Positions 1 through 11,760 of a DNA stretch of 64,000 bases are shown here, piece by piece. The DNA is taken from NCBI GenBank assembly GCA_003255025.1, contig QANY01004038.1, positions 243,420-307,419 on the forward strand, read 5' to 3'. Positions within the stretch are counted from its first letter, which is position 1. Each line of letters starts with the position of its first letter. Origin of the DNA: Datisca glomerata (taxonomy: Eukaryota; Streptophyta; Magnoliopsida; Cucurbitales; Datiscaceae). Both the position numbers and the translations under genes were made by a program. The notes below the pieces were generated by a model, which was not told where the DNA came from, ran no database searches, and saw nothing but the letters and a program-made list of their open reading frames with translations.

Positions 1-333
1 CTTGTAACAGATATTCACGAAAAGTAACATCGTAAAATATTTTTATAAGCATATTTTATTTGAATTCAAAATTTAATAGCAATGTAATATTATATATTTA
101 TGGATAAATGGGTAACTGTGGATGGAGAGGTCGAAATCCATATCATACTCATATCCTCATATCCTCATGGATATCTTTTTATATTCTCATATTCTCGTAC
201 CCTACCTAAATTCATTTTCAAACCTCCATACCCTATCCATTAAGTTCGGGTATCCATGGGTGGTAATATTGTCACCTCTAAGTAAGTAGGAAAATTCTTC
301 CACTTGCTGAGCACAATTATGAAGTATTACGAG
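1..333. other. AT-rich intergenic DNA, nothing recognised
   Basis: No coding exon, RNA gene or repeat boundary can be supported here. The stretch is AT-rich with short runs of alternating 'atatcctcat' type sequence around 140-200. Short open frames here have no recognisable motif and are expected by chance. Confidence 0.5.
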
Positions 334-560
334 ACTTCTACAAACAAATACTGGACGGAAATCATTTTTTACTTGCTCAAAGCAAGTTTGCAAATTTATC
401 TTCTTTTGAGAGCATGTACCTACAAAATTTGTAGGACACTTCTAGAAAACAATTACTAAACAGAGAACATTTTTTTTAGTTGCTCTGAGCAAGTAAGCAA
501 ATTTATCTTCTTTTTTAAAGCATCTTGCTAGAAAATTTCTGAAACAAACTACTAAGGATA
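334..560. repeat. Imperfect tandem duplication, period about 107 bp
   Basis: Two diverged copies lie head to tail. Matching anchors are 'acttgctcaaagcaag' at 371 and 'agttgctctgagcaag' at 478, and both copies continue into 'gcaaatttatcttctttt'. No coding content was seen. Confidence 0.6.
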
Positions 561-574
561 ATTTCAGGTCAGTG

Positions 575-930
575 TGTTTTCAGTGGGTCATGGAGAAATA
601 CTTGCTATTAGAGAGGCGGTCAGATGGGCTTGCAATTCGGGCTTGTTCTTTTTAATTCTATACAGGCTATCAATTGAAAAATAACACCTCAGATTAGAAT
701 TGGTTGATCTTCTTAAGATTTGCTTTAGTTTGAGTGGATCGAGAGTTTAATGCTGCTGCTGTTACTGTTGTGAAATATAGTTTAAGTTAGGGAAGTATTG
801 CTGGTTTTAATTCTCATTCTTTGAGCTCTTTTTTTTAAATTTATGTGAGTCTGAGAATATTCTTGTGTTCGGTAGGTTCAAACGTCTGTAATTTTTTATG
901 GGTATTTGACTCTGATTTTGGTTTTGATAA
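575..930 (+). pseudogene. LINE (L1-type) RNase H tail, decayed
   Basis: Translating the plus strand in shifting frames gives GEILAIREAVRWA near 605 and REFNAAAVTVVKYSLS near 740. These resemble the ALAIREALRWA and R.FN.AA..LAKY blocks of the C-terminal RNase H domain of plant L1 retrotransposons. The equivalent tail of the minus-strand LINE at 36097-36282 reads SRKFNSTADAIVKYSLSQ. Stop codons and frame changes lie between the blocks, so this is a remnant of about 350 bp without the reverse transcriptase. I see no clear poly(A) end. The identification rests on two short motifs. Confidence 0.5.
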
Positions 931-984
931 AATAAACTACTGAGGATAAGGAATTCTCATACACGACACTTGCAAAAAACTAGA

Positions 985-3900
985 TTATTGATTTTCCTTT
1001 CCTTTTATGCCAGTTGGGACACCAAAACAAATTGCGGCTGCTCCTGTCAACATCGGATACACACTAGCTAGACGTGCCTCACTCAACAAAATTCCTATCT
1101 TTCGACTACAGTCTGAACTTGAATCATTGGACATTTCTTTAATCCAACTCGTGTAACTATGAAAGACTTCATCATCAGTCCCCACCATAAGTTGGCGATA
1201 ACGAAAGGAGACCCACCTAGCAGATAAGATAATGGCACACATTTAGGATTGTAACAAGCATTCGGGGTCAGAGATCCACTGGTGCATCCAAATAGGGCAG
1301 CAGCAGCACAGCTTTGGAGTTTCTCAATCTCAGATCATTTTATATATCGGTCTCCTGCAGCACCATCATGAAAACGTTGAACACTTGGTAACACAAGACT
1401 AAACTCTTGTAGCAAATTCAATTAATTACTACACGTTGAAGGTGATTAAAATAGTCAAACATACCACTTCCATGACCCATATAAATGAAGAGGTCGTGGC
1501 TCTTCTGAGTACAACCAATTCTTCAGATCTGGCAGTAGATCCAGACTTCCCCTGTAATTCACATGAAACATTATGATATAAAAGGGTAAATTTTGCATAA
1601 AAATTATTTCGACTAAATAGAAATCAATTCCTAACATTAGTATCCAATAAACATTAGATGCATGTCTAATTAAATGGACAAGATCTTATATCAGACAGGA
1701 TCTATATTAATCTTCGTATTCCCGGACAAAAATTTCAAGTAAAAATCCAGAATTTACCTCCTACTTTTGATTTCCTTAGGCTATATTTGGATCTTAAAAG
1801 AAAAGTGAGTGGAAAAGTTAGTGGATTTAGAGGAAAATGAAAAGAAATTGTTGATATAGTCAAATTGTTGATATATCACATTCGGGAAGATCCCCAGAAG
1901 GATTTTGAAATAGCATACATCCAAGGGATCAATGGAAGGAAAGGAAGTATCATTCGTCCCAACTTGCTCTTGTTGGCGGAGGCATTGACGAAGAAGGGTT
2001 GCAGAGATGCTGCCTACAGAAGGCATGCGATAAACGTCCTGACTTGTGAGTATACGGATACTCTCCCATGGAAGCATCTGTCATGTGCTAAATAATCAGG
2101 TATGTATATATAATGTAGGATCCTAGAAAGAGCGAGGAGGTTAGATAGCTAGAAGGAGAAAGATCAAGTGAACAATAACAAAATTCACTCGTTTCAAATA
2201 CATAACTAGAAATGGGTGATGGATATCTCCTCCAGGAGAAATCCATTTAAGAAAAAATTAATTATTTGGAAGAATAATATTTTTAGTTTTTCACAAAAGG
2301 GGAAGGATAATCCATTTCTTATCTATAGCAATCCACTTCATCTCAAAGTATCACATAACACCTACATTCTCTAAATTGATTGGATTCATTCCAGATGCTA
2401 TCGAAAACTAGATTTTGTACAGATTGTCAGAACATCACAAAGATTACCTAATAGAACAGATGATGAGGCAAACGAGGCCAAGAACCTACCTGAGCCCTCA
2501 CAACCCAAGACAAAAATCACTGGCTCTCTTCTAGAGTCGCCTTTCACTCCAAGCTTCTTGACTGCATCAAGTATCATTTGTACAGACGGTTCCCAAGTTC
2601 CAGGCTCTCCAACACTCCTTTGTTTGTCACCATTTGATATGCTAGCGACGTAGCAACCTTTATTCAAATACAGAGCGGAGCTGTATGCTTCTACTTCTAA
2701 ATTACCCTCCAAACTTTGTAAAATAATTTTAAGAAGACTCATTTACATCCATGTTGTATTTAGATTTCAGATCGAGCACCAGTTTCTCATGTGCTAAATT
2801 CACAAACTCTCTATTTGACAAATCTCCCTGAAATACAAATCTCCAAGCACCCAACCATAACTTTTCGATCACCCTGGTGCAGGAAAACAATAATGCATCA
2901 ACTTCAAACATCAATTCTAATATTTGAATATGAAAAAACAGGATAAGGAAAGCGATTGCAGAGTCCAATATCATAGAGTTGAGGGGAAGAAGAAAACATA
3001 TATGGTTGAATGACTTAGTAGACGAAAGATAACCAACTTCAGCAGTGTATCTAGACGCTTGTCAAGCTTCTGTTTTCTCGCCCAATATGTGTCTGGACCT
3101 GGAGCTATTATTCCCTCTGCCCAATAGTGCAATGTCTTTAGTATCATTTCAAAGCCTGGAGCAACATCATCGACCATAGAAGAATTACCCCATGGACATG
3201 TCCAAACATCTCGCCTACTATATAAGAGTCTTCTTCAGAGTACTCGTCAGAGTCTTCTTCATCACCTGAAGATTGAAACTCAATTTATTTAGCACATTAT
3301 GCATGTGTGAAGTACAAAATTTCTCGAGACAATACAAAATTTATGTATGTTCTTATTATCTTTAGGCAGTTTATCCATTGGCATAAGCAAAACAAATTGT
3401 TGATTCTCCAAATTCAAGCGGGACACTAAGATCCATGGCATGGCATGATGGGGTAAATGAAGTAGATCTTCTATGAGCCTAGCATAATCAGTTCCAAGAA
3501 AACTTAAATAGACTATAGTCACACTAGGAAGAACGCAAAAGAATTTTGTCAAAATATTTTCAAGACACTGTGTAGATTCAATACCTAAGATAATTTAGTT
3601 ATGAGAGAGAAACATTATCAACAATCCAAAATAATGGAAGAAAGAAAAATTTAGTTATGAGAGAGAAACATTATCATCTTTAGAATTCAAAATAACGGAA
3701 GTCAATACCTAAGATAATTGCTTGAAGTCAAGCCAACCACAAACCCGAAGAACAAATAAAAAAAGTATAAGCATTGAGAACCTACGTCTAAAACAATGAA
3801 GCAACAGGTGACGATCAAGAAGTTAATAGAACAAAAATAAATAAATGGAGGAGAAACTTTCGATTTGCTACATGAAATGAACGAATCCTAAATGTGTTCA

Positions 3901-4640
3901 AGATGTCGAAAGACTAGTTCCAACTATTGTGTTTAAAAAAAACCTATCTAATTGCACGAATAAATGGAAGCAATAAAGTTTTCAATCATTTATAACTGGA
4001 GACGAACCCCAAAAATTTAAGAGCGCAATGCGAAAAAAAATGTAATTAGAAAAAAAGTAAACATTTTAGATGGAATTGTAGTACACATTTCTCAAATAAA
4101 CATAATTAAGAGAAGATTAATGCACTCATGTCCATACCTGAGAATCATTAGTGTTTTCAACTCTGCATCTACCGACACTGTGAAAACACCTGTAACTAAG
4201 ATGTGTTCCTTCTGAAGCTTGAAGAAAATAAGCGGCCCGATGACCTTCAGAAAAAGCTTCTCCAGAGGAAGTCAAGGAAAAACCCTTGCTGGAGCAAGTG
4301 ATCGTGTAGAGAACACAAAGCAATCTGAGCAGGGAGTTGATTGATTAGGAGATTTGATTTTCTGAAATACATTCCTTTCCACCTTCCGATTCGGTCACCA
4401 TTTGCCATATTGAGCGATAGTGATATGTTAGTTTCTAGTAAAAATAGAAAAGTTCTCGTTAATATTGTCAGAAGCACGAGATCAATCTCTTTCTCGCATT
4501 TCAATATCGTTGCTTTGTAACTAACTTCGTTCCGCCTTGATGGACTATGCCACCGAATCTTCTCTCATCTCCAAGCTTGAAACGTCATCCTGCAATGGCA
4601 TTTATAGTTTATATTACGACATAGGATCGATCTTACAAAT
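985..4640 (-). pseudogene. ESP1: Separase C-terminal region, broken copy 1
   Basis: Separase is the cysteine protease that cleaves cohesin at anaphase. This minus-strand copy keeps the intron-exon layout of the peptidase C50 region. Exon-like blocks lie near 4560-4240, 3545-3345 (LGTDYARLIEDLL), 3190-3020 (MVDDVAPGFEMILK), 2885-2485 (LSNREFVNLAHEKLV), 2065-1905 ([18 protein letters not shown]), 1560-1455 and 1345-985. The catalytic His motif FIYMGHGSG is readable (His codon 1472-1474), and so is the catalytic Cys in FGCTSGSL (codon 1284-1286). It is nevertheless broken. A frame shift separates GSTARSEELVV from SHDLFIY, another lies near the LGCE/MLPWES junction, and the block usually found after [10 protein letters not shown] (NLW.VTDKDIDRF in plant separases) is missing. 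The N-terminal two thirds of separase (about 2,000 residues in plants) are absent. Retained introns indicate a DNA-level duplication, not a retrocopy. The symbol is by family recognition. Confidence 0.8.
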
Positions 4641-4666
4641 CTCCATAATTCCATGAAAATTGAAAA

Positions 4667-4785
4667 TGAGTCAATCCACTCCTACTCCCCTGCCAAGAAG
4701 TTCATCCCCTTTATTGACTGTACCCTAGATGTTCTTCTAACTTGCCTTGTCGAACAGGGGAGTGGGAGTGGATTGACTCATTTCC
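4667..4785. repeat. Short inverted repeat, about 28-bp arms
   Basis: 'gagtcaatccactcctac' at about 4671 is answered by a nearly exact complement ('ggagtgggagtggattgac') at about 4758, with a gap of about 60 bp. A third copy of the motif occurs at 5985-6010 at the inner edge of the other separase arm. It probably marks the fold-back junction of the large inverted duplication and not an independent element. Confidence 0.55.
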
Positions 4786-4789
4786 AAGT

Positions 4790-5515
4790 CCTCCCAAGAT
4801 ATACAACAATTCTTCAACAGTGACCTTCTATCCTGAAGCTGACAAGTTGTCAGCAATTGAACGCATCTTCAAAACATAGTCATTTATGCTTAAAGAGCCT
4901 TTCTTGGTTGATTAGAGTCTGTAGACGAAGTTGTAACAATCTGAACTTCGAGTTTATAACAAAAAGACCTTCAAGAATTGTCCAGAGTTCTTTTAGATTG
5001 GATAGGGTGTTTGCTCCAAGTTTTTGATTCTGAATAAACCTAAGTGAAGACTCTAATCCTTTGGTTTTCAGTTTCTAACTTAGAACTGTAAATCTCCCTT
5101 AAGGGTTTTGTAAATAATAAAAAGTTACATTTTATCGATAAAAAATAAAGAACTGTCTAGACTTCATTTGAAGAACCACATGGCCATACATGGATTCAGA
5201 TATAAAATACAATAGCAAACTTAAAAGAAATTGATCTATGCGCATCCAAGGTAAGAAAACATGATTGAGAGTTGTAACAGAAAAGACAACACTATCAGAA
5301 TCTTTGGTAACCTTAGTAACATATCGAAGGGGTCTCACAATTCTACTAAGATGAAAATCCACCAAACCATAAACACGAACAAATGCAATAATCTGAGAAC
5401 GCCAGAAAATATAGTTGTCACAATCGAGGAAAATATGAATAAGAATGAGTTTCTTCAGGATCATATTCTCAAAGTTCTTCAAAACCTTGAGTACCACGAA
5501 AATCCACTCTGACAC
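4790..5515 (-). pseudogene. Ty1/copia gag remnant in the spacer
   Basis: On the minus strand a frame at about 5430-5300 reads NYIFWRSQIIAFVRVYGLVDF. This resembles the N-terminal gag block of plant copia elements (NY..WKSQ....R.Y.L..F). Further along the same strand (5080-4790), pieces such as LKELWTILEG and NQERLFKHK fit the middle of a copia gag domain, broken by stops and shifts. No protease, integrase or reverse transcriptase follows. The stretch 5520-5900 on the same strand contains longer frames that I do not recognise. They could be flanking element sequence or unrelated. Confidence 0.45.
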
Positions 5516-6079
5516 GTCTAACCTCCTCTACCAAAGCAAGCACCGCCATATAATCCTCGGCATTCTCACTTTTATACATTGCGGCATAACTAAGAAGCCT
5601 CTTAATAATCTTCACGTGAAATGAACGAATGATATGAACTAATATGACCCTATCTATATCAAATGAACAATGCTTATCTGATTTGGCCAACGTCGTTGTT
5701 TCACTGATTCTCTGAAGTTTCTCCAAAAGACTAGAACATCAATCATAGCATCCTTATTATGTCGGCACACCAACAACCAATGTGTCATATCTAGTCTGCG
5801 ATAAAAAACTAGATGAATACCAGACAAATTCGAGCACACTGATTCACGACAATCCAAGCACAATTTGTATTCGTTAAAATGCTCTAACACTAATTGTCCT
5901 TCAGCATCTAAATTGAAGAGCTCGACAAGGTAAGTTAGAAGAATATCTAGGGTACGGTCAATAAAGGGGATGAACTTCTTGGTAGGGAGTGGGAGTGGGT
6001 TGACTCATTTCCAAATTTCATGGAACTATGGAATTTGTAAGATCGATCCTATGTCGTAAGTAGTTGTAGTATAAACTAT

Positions 6080-8160
6080 AAATGCCACCGCAGGATGACG
6101 TTTCAAGCTTGGAGATGAGAGAAGATTTGGTGGCATAGTCCATCGAGGCGGAGCGAAGTTAGTGACAAAGCAACGATGTTGAAATACGCGAAAGAGATTG
6201 ATCTTGTGCTTCTGTCAATTTTAACGAGAACTTTTCTTTTTTTAATAGAAACTAACATATAATCATCACTGCCAGTATCACTATCACTCAATATGTAAAT
6301 GGTAACAAATCGGAAGGAGGAAAGGAATGTATTTTCAGAAAATTAAATCTCCTAATTAATCAACTCCCTGTTCAGATTGCTTTGTGTTCTTTACACAATC
6401 TCTTGCTCCAGCAAGGATTTTTCCTTGACTTCCTCTGAGAAGCTTTTTCTGAAGGTCAGTGGGCCGCTTATTTTCATCAAGCTTCAGAAGGAACACATCT
6501 TAGTTACAGGTTTTTTCGCAGTGTTGGTAGATGCAGAGCTGAAAACACTAATGATTCTAAGGTATGGACATAAGTGCATTAATCTTCTCTTAATTCTGTT
6601 TATTCGACAAAGGTGTACTACAATTCCATCTAAAATGTTATCTAATTTTTTTCTATTTACTTCTTTTTGCATTACGCTCTTAACTTTTTGGGGTTTGTCT
6701 CCCGTCATAAATTATTGAAAACTTTACTGCTTCCATTTATTTGTCCAATGAGATAGGTTTTTTAAACACATTAGTTGGAAATAGTCTAGTGATCGACATC
6801 TTGATTTCCAGGAAACTATATTTTTCCGTGTAGCATGTCGAAAGTTTCTCTCTATTTATTTATTTTTGTTCTATTAACTTCTTGATCGTCACCTTTTGCT
6901 TCATTATTTTAGACGTAGATTCTCAATGCTTATACTTTGTTGATTTGTTCCCAGGGTTTTTCTGTGGGTGGCTTGACTTCCAGCAATTATCTTAGGTATT
7001 GACTCTCATTATTTTGAATTATAAAGAATGATAATGTCTCTCATAACTAAATTAGTCTTTCTCCCTTTATTTTGAATTATTGATCATGTTTCTCTCTCAT
7101 AACTAAATTATCTTAGGTATTGACTCTACAAAGTGTCTTGAAAATATTTTGAAAAAATTCTTTCGCGACCTTCCTTGTGTGACTACAGTCTGCTTAAATT
7201 TTCTTGGAACTGATTATGCTAGTCTCATAGAAGATCTACTTCGTTTACCCCATCATGCCATACCATGGATCTTAGTGTCCCACTTGAATTGGAGAATCAA
7301 CCAGTTTTTCTTATGCCAATGGATAAACTGTCTAAAGGTACTAAAGAACAGACATAAATTTTGTATTGTCTCGAGAAATTTTGTACTTCACACATGCACA
7401 ATGTGCTAAATAAATTGAGTTCCGATCTTCATGGGATGATGAAGACTCTGTCGAGTACTTTGAAGAAGACTCTTATATAGTAGGCGAGATTTTTGGACAT
7501 GTCCATGGGGTAATTCCTCTATGGTTGATGATGCTGCTCCAGGCTTTGAAATGATACTAAAGACGTTGCGCTATTGGGCAGAGAGAATAATAGCTCCAGG
7601 TCCAGACACATATTGGACGAGAAAATAGAAGCTTGACAAGCGTCTAGATACACTACTGAAGTTGGTTATCTTTTGTCTACTAAGTCATTCAACCATATAT
7701 GTTTTTCTTCTTCCCCTCAACTCTATGAAATTGGACTCTGCAATTGCTTTCCTTATCTTGTTTTTTTTCATATTCAAATATTAGAATTGATGTTCGATGT
7801 TGACGCATTATTGTTTTCATGCACCAGGATGATCGAAAAGTTATGGCTGGGTGCTTGGAGAATTTTATTTCAGGGAGATTTGTCAAATAGAGAGTTTGTG
7901 AATTTAGCACATGAGAAATTGGTACTCGATCTGAAATCTAAATACAGCATGGAAGTAAATGAGTCTTCTTAAAATTATTTTACAAAGTTCAGAGGATAAT
8001 TTAGACATAGAAGCTTACAGCTCCACTTTGTATTTGAATAAAGGTTGCTACGTCGCCAGCATATCAAATGGTGACAAACAAAGGAGTGTTGGAGAGTCTG
8101 GAAGTTGGGAACCATCTATACAAATGATACTTGATGCAGTCAAGAAGCTTGGGTGAAGGG
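6080..8160 (+). pseudogene. ESP1: Separase fragment, broken copy 2
   Basis: This is the plus-strand counterpart of copy 1. Exon-like blocks lie near 6110-6490, 7149-7340 (LGTDYASLIEDLL), 7510-7675 (MVDDAAPGFEMILKTL) and 7825-8160 (IEKLWLGAWRILFQGDLSN, then LYLNKGCYVASISNGDKQ). It carries an in-frame TAG at 7626-7628, where copy 1 has a Gln codon (YWTRK*KLDKR), plus frame shifts between blocks. It ends after VKKLG near 8155, so the exons with the catalytic His and Cys are absent. It cannot make a protease. Confidence 0.8.
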
Positions 8161-8966
8161 TAAGATGTTGTAGATTCCAACGGAGCTAGAATCTCCCCCT
8201 CATCGAAGTGAGGATGGATACTCCATGTTCTTCTATTATTTCTTCCTGGTTGTCTCTAGTGGTTTGATCAAGGTCCTGATTTACTCATTGGTCATGTATA
8301 AAGAGGATGTATCCTGGGTTTTCCACTGTCGAGGCTGCCTAGTGAGGTCCTTTGTTTTGGTTGTACTCAATTGTTGAGAGAAATTTGATCAGATATGAGT
8401 TGCTCGATGTGCTGGTTGATTGTTTAGTGACAAACGAAGCTGCACCTCATGGGTTCTACTTTGCCGAGGCTGCACCTCATGGGTTCTACTTTGCCGAGGC
8501 TGCACCTCATGGGTTCTACTTTGTCGAGGCTTCCTAGTGAGATCTCTTGTTTGGCCATTCTAAGATAGTGGACGTTAGGTCATTCTTAATTTTGTTGTTT
8601 GGTTTCTGTGCGATTAGGATGGTTAGTGAGGTTAATCTATGGTGCACCTTGGTTTTACTTGAGGTTAGGCTAGGCTTGATAGCGTGGGCTGATAGTTGAG
8701 CTGTTTATGCTTTTTTCCTGGCTTAGTGTAACTTTCTACTTTGGTTTGTTCTGTGCAATTCTTAGGTGTGATTTCCATGTTGTATCTTCATCCCGGTATT
8801 ATTCTTGTTTTTTTGTCATGTGGGCTCTTTGTGTAGCATTATAGTGTGTTATTATTGTATATCTAGCTCTAAGTTTAGCACTATAATGATTGTTGTATAC
8901 ATGAGGTATGCCGCTTGTATAAGTGTAATACTTTTGGTTAATATATTTTTACCTTTGACAAAAAAA
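8161..8966 (+). other. Non-coding block ending in a LINE/SINE-like A tail
   Basis: No coding domain was found. The block ends in TTTGACAAAAAAA (8954-8966), the same tail that closes the LINE at 19237 and the SINE at 35998. This suggests it is the 3' untranslated part of a non-LTR element inserted next to or into the copia element that follows. The preceding 'ataagtgtaatacttttggttaatatatttttacc' type sequence is also typical of plant LINE 3' ends. The left boundary is unclear. It could alternatively be separase flanking DNA. Confidence 0.4.
8442..8533. repeat. 30-bp minisatellite, three units
   Basis: Three consecutive copies of a 30-bp unit starting 'gctgcacctcatgggttcta' are visible. The first two are identical, and the third ends in 'ttgtcgagg' instead of 'ttgccgagg'. 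A related single half-unit ('gtcgaggctgcctagtgagg') lies upstream near 8328. Confidence 0.9.
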
Positions 8967-11760
8967 CACACAAATCTAGTTAGTGTTTCTAGACGTGTTG
9001 TTGACAATGATATGATCATAGAGTCTGACTCAATTTTTTGCTTCATTAAGGATAAGAGCACGAGGAGGGTCGGAATGCTTAAAGATGGTATATATCATTT
9101 TGTTCTTAAAAAATTTACTGTCTCAAAGTTACCCTTCAGCATCACTTCAACCCCTGATAATAATGCTCTTGTTGGTTACATTGCTACTTCTTATCGTGAT
9201 TTCTCTACTCAAACTCAGTCTAGTTTGTCAAGTCTCACAGATTGTATATAGATGTTCCTTCTTTGAAATCATGTAATGATTCTGTTGTTAATAGTCTTTT
9301 TTTCAATTCTAAAATTTGTATTGATATAAATGTTTTACATCAAAGGCTTGGGCACCCCTCATGCAATTTTCTGAAAACAATAATTCAATGCAATAATTTT
9401 TTTCTACTAGTTCAATTCCCTCATTCTGTAAACTAAAACTGTGTAGTTTTCCTTCTGTAAATCAGCAAACCTCTAGTCATTTTGAACTAATACATGCTGA
9501 CATTTTGGGACCTGCCCATATGTTGTCTTTACAAGGATTCAGATATTATTTGTGCATAGTCGATGATCTAACTAGGTTTTGCTAGATTTTTCTTTTATGA
9601 CTTAAGTCTAATGCTAAAATTGTTTTTAACCAAACCCTATGTTGAGAGGCAATTCAGTTTTAGGATCAAAGGCATGTACAAACAAACTGGGGGCTGAGTT
9701 TAGAAGCTTGAAACTTATCTTAGATCAGCTTGGTATCATTTTAGACATCCATGTCTATATATTCACCAACAAAATGGCAAGATAGATGGCAAACATAGAT
9801 AAATTGTTGAGACTGGCTTGACTCTTCTAGCACAAGCTCAACTTCCTCTTAGGTTTTGGTGGGAGTCTTTTAGCACTGTTGTTTACATTATAAATAGGCT
9901 TCCTTCCCCAATTTTGAAAAACATATCTCCTTATGAGCTTCTTTACTCTAAAATACCAAATTACCAGCTTCTTAGAACATTTGGCAGCTCTTGTTTTCCC
10001 TATACCAAACCATATAATAAGCATAAGTTCAATTTCCATACCATTTTCATTGTGTTTTCCTTGGTTACACTGATTTCATAAAGGGTATCAGTGTCTTGAA
10101 CCTAAAACAGGTAGAGTTTATATTTCACCTAGTGTGGTCTTCAATGAAACAGATGTTCCCTATCAAAGACTAGTAAGCTCATCACTAACAATTATTCCTC
10201 AACTATCACAATTATTCTGTCAATTTTCAAAACCCCTTTAAAACCAGAAAAGTAAACAGGACACATGATATGGACTCACCTCATAGTGTTCCTGTAGAAG
10301 GCTCATCTTCACAAGTAAGCCCATCTTCTCCTTCACTCCCTCTTAGTCCTAATTCTGAAAATGATATGTCTACTGAATCTTATAATGTGCCTTTGAATAT
10401 TGTTCCTTTAAACAGTTCTGAAAATTTGAATACAACTAATACATTTGAAAATCAAAATTTTATGTTGACCACTGAACAGATTCAACCTTCTCCTGACATT
10501 CCTATTTCCAAACAGCCCCATCATCATATGATTACTAGGCCCAAACATGGCATTTTTAAACCCAAGTCTTTCCTGTCTAAAATGTGTGAAATCTGAATAT
10601 GAACCAACATTCGTTAAAATTACTTTAGTTAATCTAAATGGTTGGCTGCTATGCATGATGAGTATAGAGCTCTTATTAAGAACATCACTTGGATTCTTAT
10701 ACCAAAAACTTCTTAAATGAATGTTGTGCAGAATAATTGGATTTTTAAGATTAAGTATAATTCAGATGGTTCAGTCATAAAGCACAAGGCCAGACTTGTT
10801 GCTAAGGGTTTTCATCAACATTCAGGCCTTGATTATCTGACACTTTTAGTCCGGCTGTAAAACCATCAACTATACAGATCATTTTGTCTCTGGCTGTGAC
10901 TTTTCAGTGGGATATTCAGCAAATAGACAAAAATAATATCTTTTTGAATGGTGAGTTGCAAGAGCCTGTGTATATGTCACAACCTACTGGTTTTGTTAGT
11001 ACAAAATATCCAGACTATGTGTGCACGCTTACCAAAGCTTTGTATGGTCTCAAACAGGCCCCTAGGGCCTTGTTTGAGAAACTGAAAGAAGTTTTATTGC
11101 AATGGGGGTTCGCCAATTCCAAATCTGATTCATCACTGTTCTTTCTTAAAAGTTCAAGCTCCATCACTCTGATTTTAGTATATGTTGATGATATACTTGT
11201 AACAGGGAGTAATTCAAAGTTAATCAAGACATTCATCTCAGAATTGGACAAAAAAATTTCTCTAAGAAGGCTTGGTTCTGTTTGCTACTTCCTTGGAGCA
11301 CATATGGATGAGTCTGGTCTTCATCTTACTCAAGCTAATTATACTTATGATCTTCTCAAAAAGGCCAACATGGCAAAATCCAAACCTTGTAGTACCCGAG
11401 TCTGTTATTCAACAAAACTATCTTCTAAGTCGGTAATACCTTTTCAAGACCCTTCCTTATACAAAAAGCACAATTGGCTCCCTGCAGTATCTTATAATGA
11501 CGCAGCCAGACATATCATTTTCAGTTAACAAGCTGCCTCATTTTCTTCAAAGTGCCACTAATGAGCACTGGCTACTTGCAAATGTATCTTAAGGTATTTA
11601 AAAGGTGCCATTGACTATGTTTTGTTTTTCACACCAGCTTCCTCATTATCCTTAGAAGGTTTCATTGATGCTGATTGGGCTAGTAGCATAGATGATCAGA
11701 GGTCTGCCTCAACAAGACTCTAATTGTTTTTTTATTGGTGAAGGTAACTATTTATAATTC
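8967..11760 (+). pseudogene. Decayed Ty1/copia pol (GAG-pre-integrase to RNase H)
   Basis: In order on the plus strand: a GAG-pre-integrase block (MIIESDSIFCFIKDKSTRRV, 9010-9070; LHQRLGHPSCNFLKT, 9333-9378); an integrase core in several frames (HADILGPA at 9494, then broken to about 10080); a linker 10270-10596; and reverse transcriptase at 10884-11528 with FLNGELQEPVYMSQP, ALYGLKQAPRA and the catalytic YVDDILVTG (about 11180-11206). RNase H begins with LEGFIDADWASS near 11655 and fades into stops by 11760. Gag, protease and both LTRs are missing, and stops and shifts are frequent. The 5' side abuts the A-tailed block and the 3' side abuts a minus-strand LINE. An old, dead fragment. Confidence 0.85.

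Larger units (their letters stand above)
2545..8160. repeat. ESP1: Large inverted duplication of separase 3' region
   Basis: The arm at 2545-4760 (separase sense on minus) is matched in reverse by 5920-8160 (sense on plus), including intronic sequence, so the symmetry centre is near 5350. Similarity is high in exons and visible in introns. Examples are the 'gtaccctagatgttcttctaac' region at 4719 against its complement near 5945, and the exon around 2755-2885 against 7825-7970. The spacer of about 1.2 kb holds a copia gag remnant. The plus arm stops near 8160, where the minus copy continues towards the separase C terminus. Confidence 0.8.
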
